Of a stretch of 64,000 nt of DNA, positions 63,607 through 64,000 are shown piece by piece. Position 1 is the stretch's first letter. Every line of letters begins with the position of its first letter. The notes under the pieces were generated by a model. The model saw nothing but the letters and a program-made list of their open reading frames with translations, had not been told where the DNA came from and searched no databases. Made by a program: the position numbers and the translations under genes. This DNA comes from Blepharisma japonicum (taxonomy: Eukaryota > Ciliophora > Heterotrichea > Heterotrichida > Blepharismidae), in contig CATKHK010000048.1 of assembly GCA_949751835.1 (NCBI GenBank), positions 248,001-312,000 of the forward strand. The letters run 5' to 3'.

Positions 63607-64000
63607 TTAGTATAAAAAAACTAGCATTATTGCATTCTTGAAATAGTGTAATTTCTTCATCATCATACTGGAATGCTGCGCAAAACGCTTGTGAATCCAA
63701 CAGATCTCATAATTTCAGCCTTTTCCATCAATTATTCTTATGTATCTACTCACAAGAATTTCTCGTAATTGCCTCTTGAAATTTTAGGTCAAATGACTCC
63801 ATCATTTATATCAAGTATATTCACAGTTATGGAGCCTCTGACTGTATTTGATTTTCTAATCATTCATACAAAACATTTATTAAATGCTAGCTTCAAATAA
63901 CCAAGAATTCCTCCATAATCAACTCTTCTGTTTCCTTTTATAGGTTGAAATATAGGAAAATTATAAGAAGGTTCCATCTTAAATTTTGAAACCCAAAATT
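63607..64000 (-). CDS. 3' end of a gene running off the right edge, unknown product
   Basis: Entering from base 64000, a minus-strand frame is open with TGA=Trp (KCFVWMIRKS, GVIWPKIS) down to ~63754. A TAA then follows within a GT...AG unit. Cutting 17 nt (63737-63753) gives KFLIIDGKGWNYEICW and a stop at 63607; cutting 13 nt gives another frame, open to ~63530. No 15-nt choice works. The visible segment (RVDYGGILGYLKLAFNKCF, RGSITVNILDINDG) has beta-strand-like patterns, reminiscent of a C2-type or other beta-sandwich, but nothing is recognised. Exon structure and end are uncertain. Confidence 0.45.
63737..63753 (-). other. Candidate 17-nt intron
   Basis: GTGAGTAGATACATAAG on the minus strand; one of two ways to bypass the stop in the edge gene. 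Weak. Confidence 0.35.

Noticed and set aside
1-64000. tRNA, rRNA, snoRNA, transposons, virus-like elements, telomere repeats
   Set aside because: Gaps were read for tRNA B-box-like GGTTCGA, terminal inverted repeats and telomere-like CCCTAA runs; nothing convincing was found.

Overview
The window reads as macronuclear DNA of a heterotrich ciliate, most likely Blepharisma. Two signals in the sequence support this. (1) Gene after gene is continuous only if TGA is read as tryptophan. The in-frame TGAs fall at family-conserved Trp sites (P4-ATPase HGRW, CDC14 NW-IIPGK, the YTH cage Trp, the WW-domain Trp), while TAA and TAG end the genes. (2) Coding regions are cut by tiny introns, almost all 15 nt, GTA...AG, with an A at position 10. 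Stentor shares the 15-nt introns but uses the standard code. DNA is AT-rich, genes are dense, and no rRNA, tRNA, transposon, virus-like element, CRISPR array or telomere repeat was seen.

Layout. 1-13.1 kb: 3' part of a TRP-like channel, PGM2-type phosphohexomutase, SWEET sugar transporter, P4 phospholipid flippase, a Pro/Thr-rich unknown, an epsin-like ENTH protein and a dual-specificity phosphatase. 13.5-25.9 kb: an MGCG coiled-coil protein, a USP25/28-like protein that has lost its catalytic Cys and His, two AT-rich gene-free stretches flanking a small cyclin, an MFS transporter, an MGCG EF-hand coiled-coil protein and a CDKN3-like phosphatase. 25.9-42.2 kb: ELMO-domain protein, NT-C2 coiled-coil protein, mitochondrial-type MTHFD, a degenerate hybrid histidine kinase with an intact receiver, an STPGR/SHIPPO-like protein, an RIIa-GAF-GAF protein, a Cys-rich membrane protein, an RBR-like zinc protein, a CCDC47 homologue and a helical unknown.

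42.4-48 kb is a centriole/cilium block: CEP164-like WW protein, a small coiled-coil protein, CEP78-like LRR protein and CDC14. A decayed duplicate of the CEP78-like promoter and first exon lies between two divergent genes. 48.1-54.6 kb is one 2163-residue open frame holding four tandem cyclic-nucleotide-gated channel units (6 TM + pore + cNBD each), comparable to the tetra-repeat CNGK/tetraKCNG channels of sperm flagella, but with four different pore sequences and a degenerate fourth cNBD. It is followed by DRC4/GAS8, UCH hydrolase, HPPD, a coiled-coil unknown, a CPSF30-YTH fusion, a CDPK whose kinase domain looks inactive, a small unknown, and a gene running off the right edge.

Themes: ciliary structure and signalling (CEP164, CEP78, DRC4, SHIPPO, RIIa-GAF, CNG channel), and three signalling or ubiquitin proteins with missing catalytic residues. 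Convergent neighbours are often separated by only 13-50 bp between stops. Identifications come from reading motifs by eye; no database search was run.
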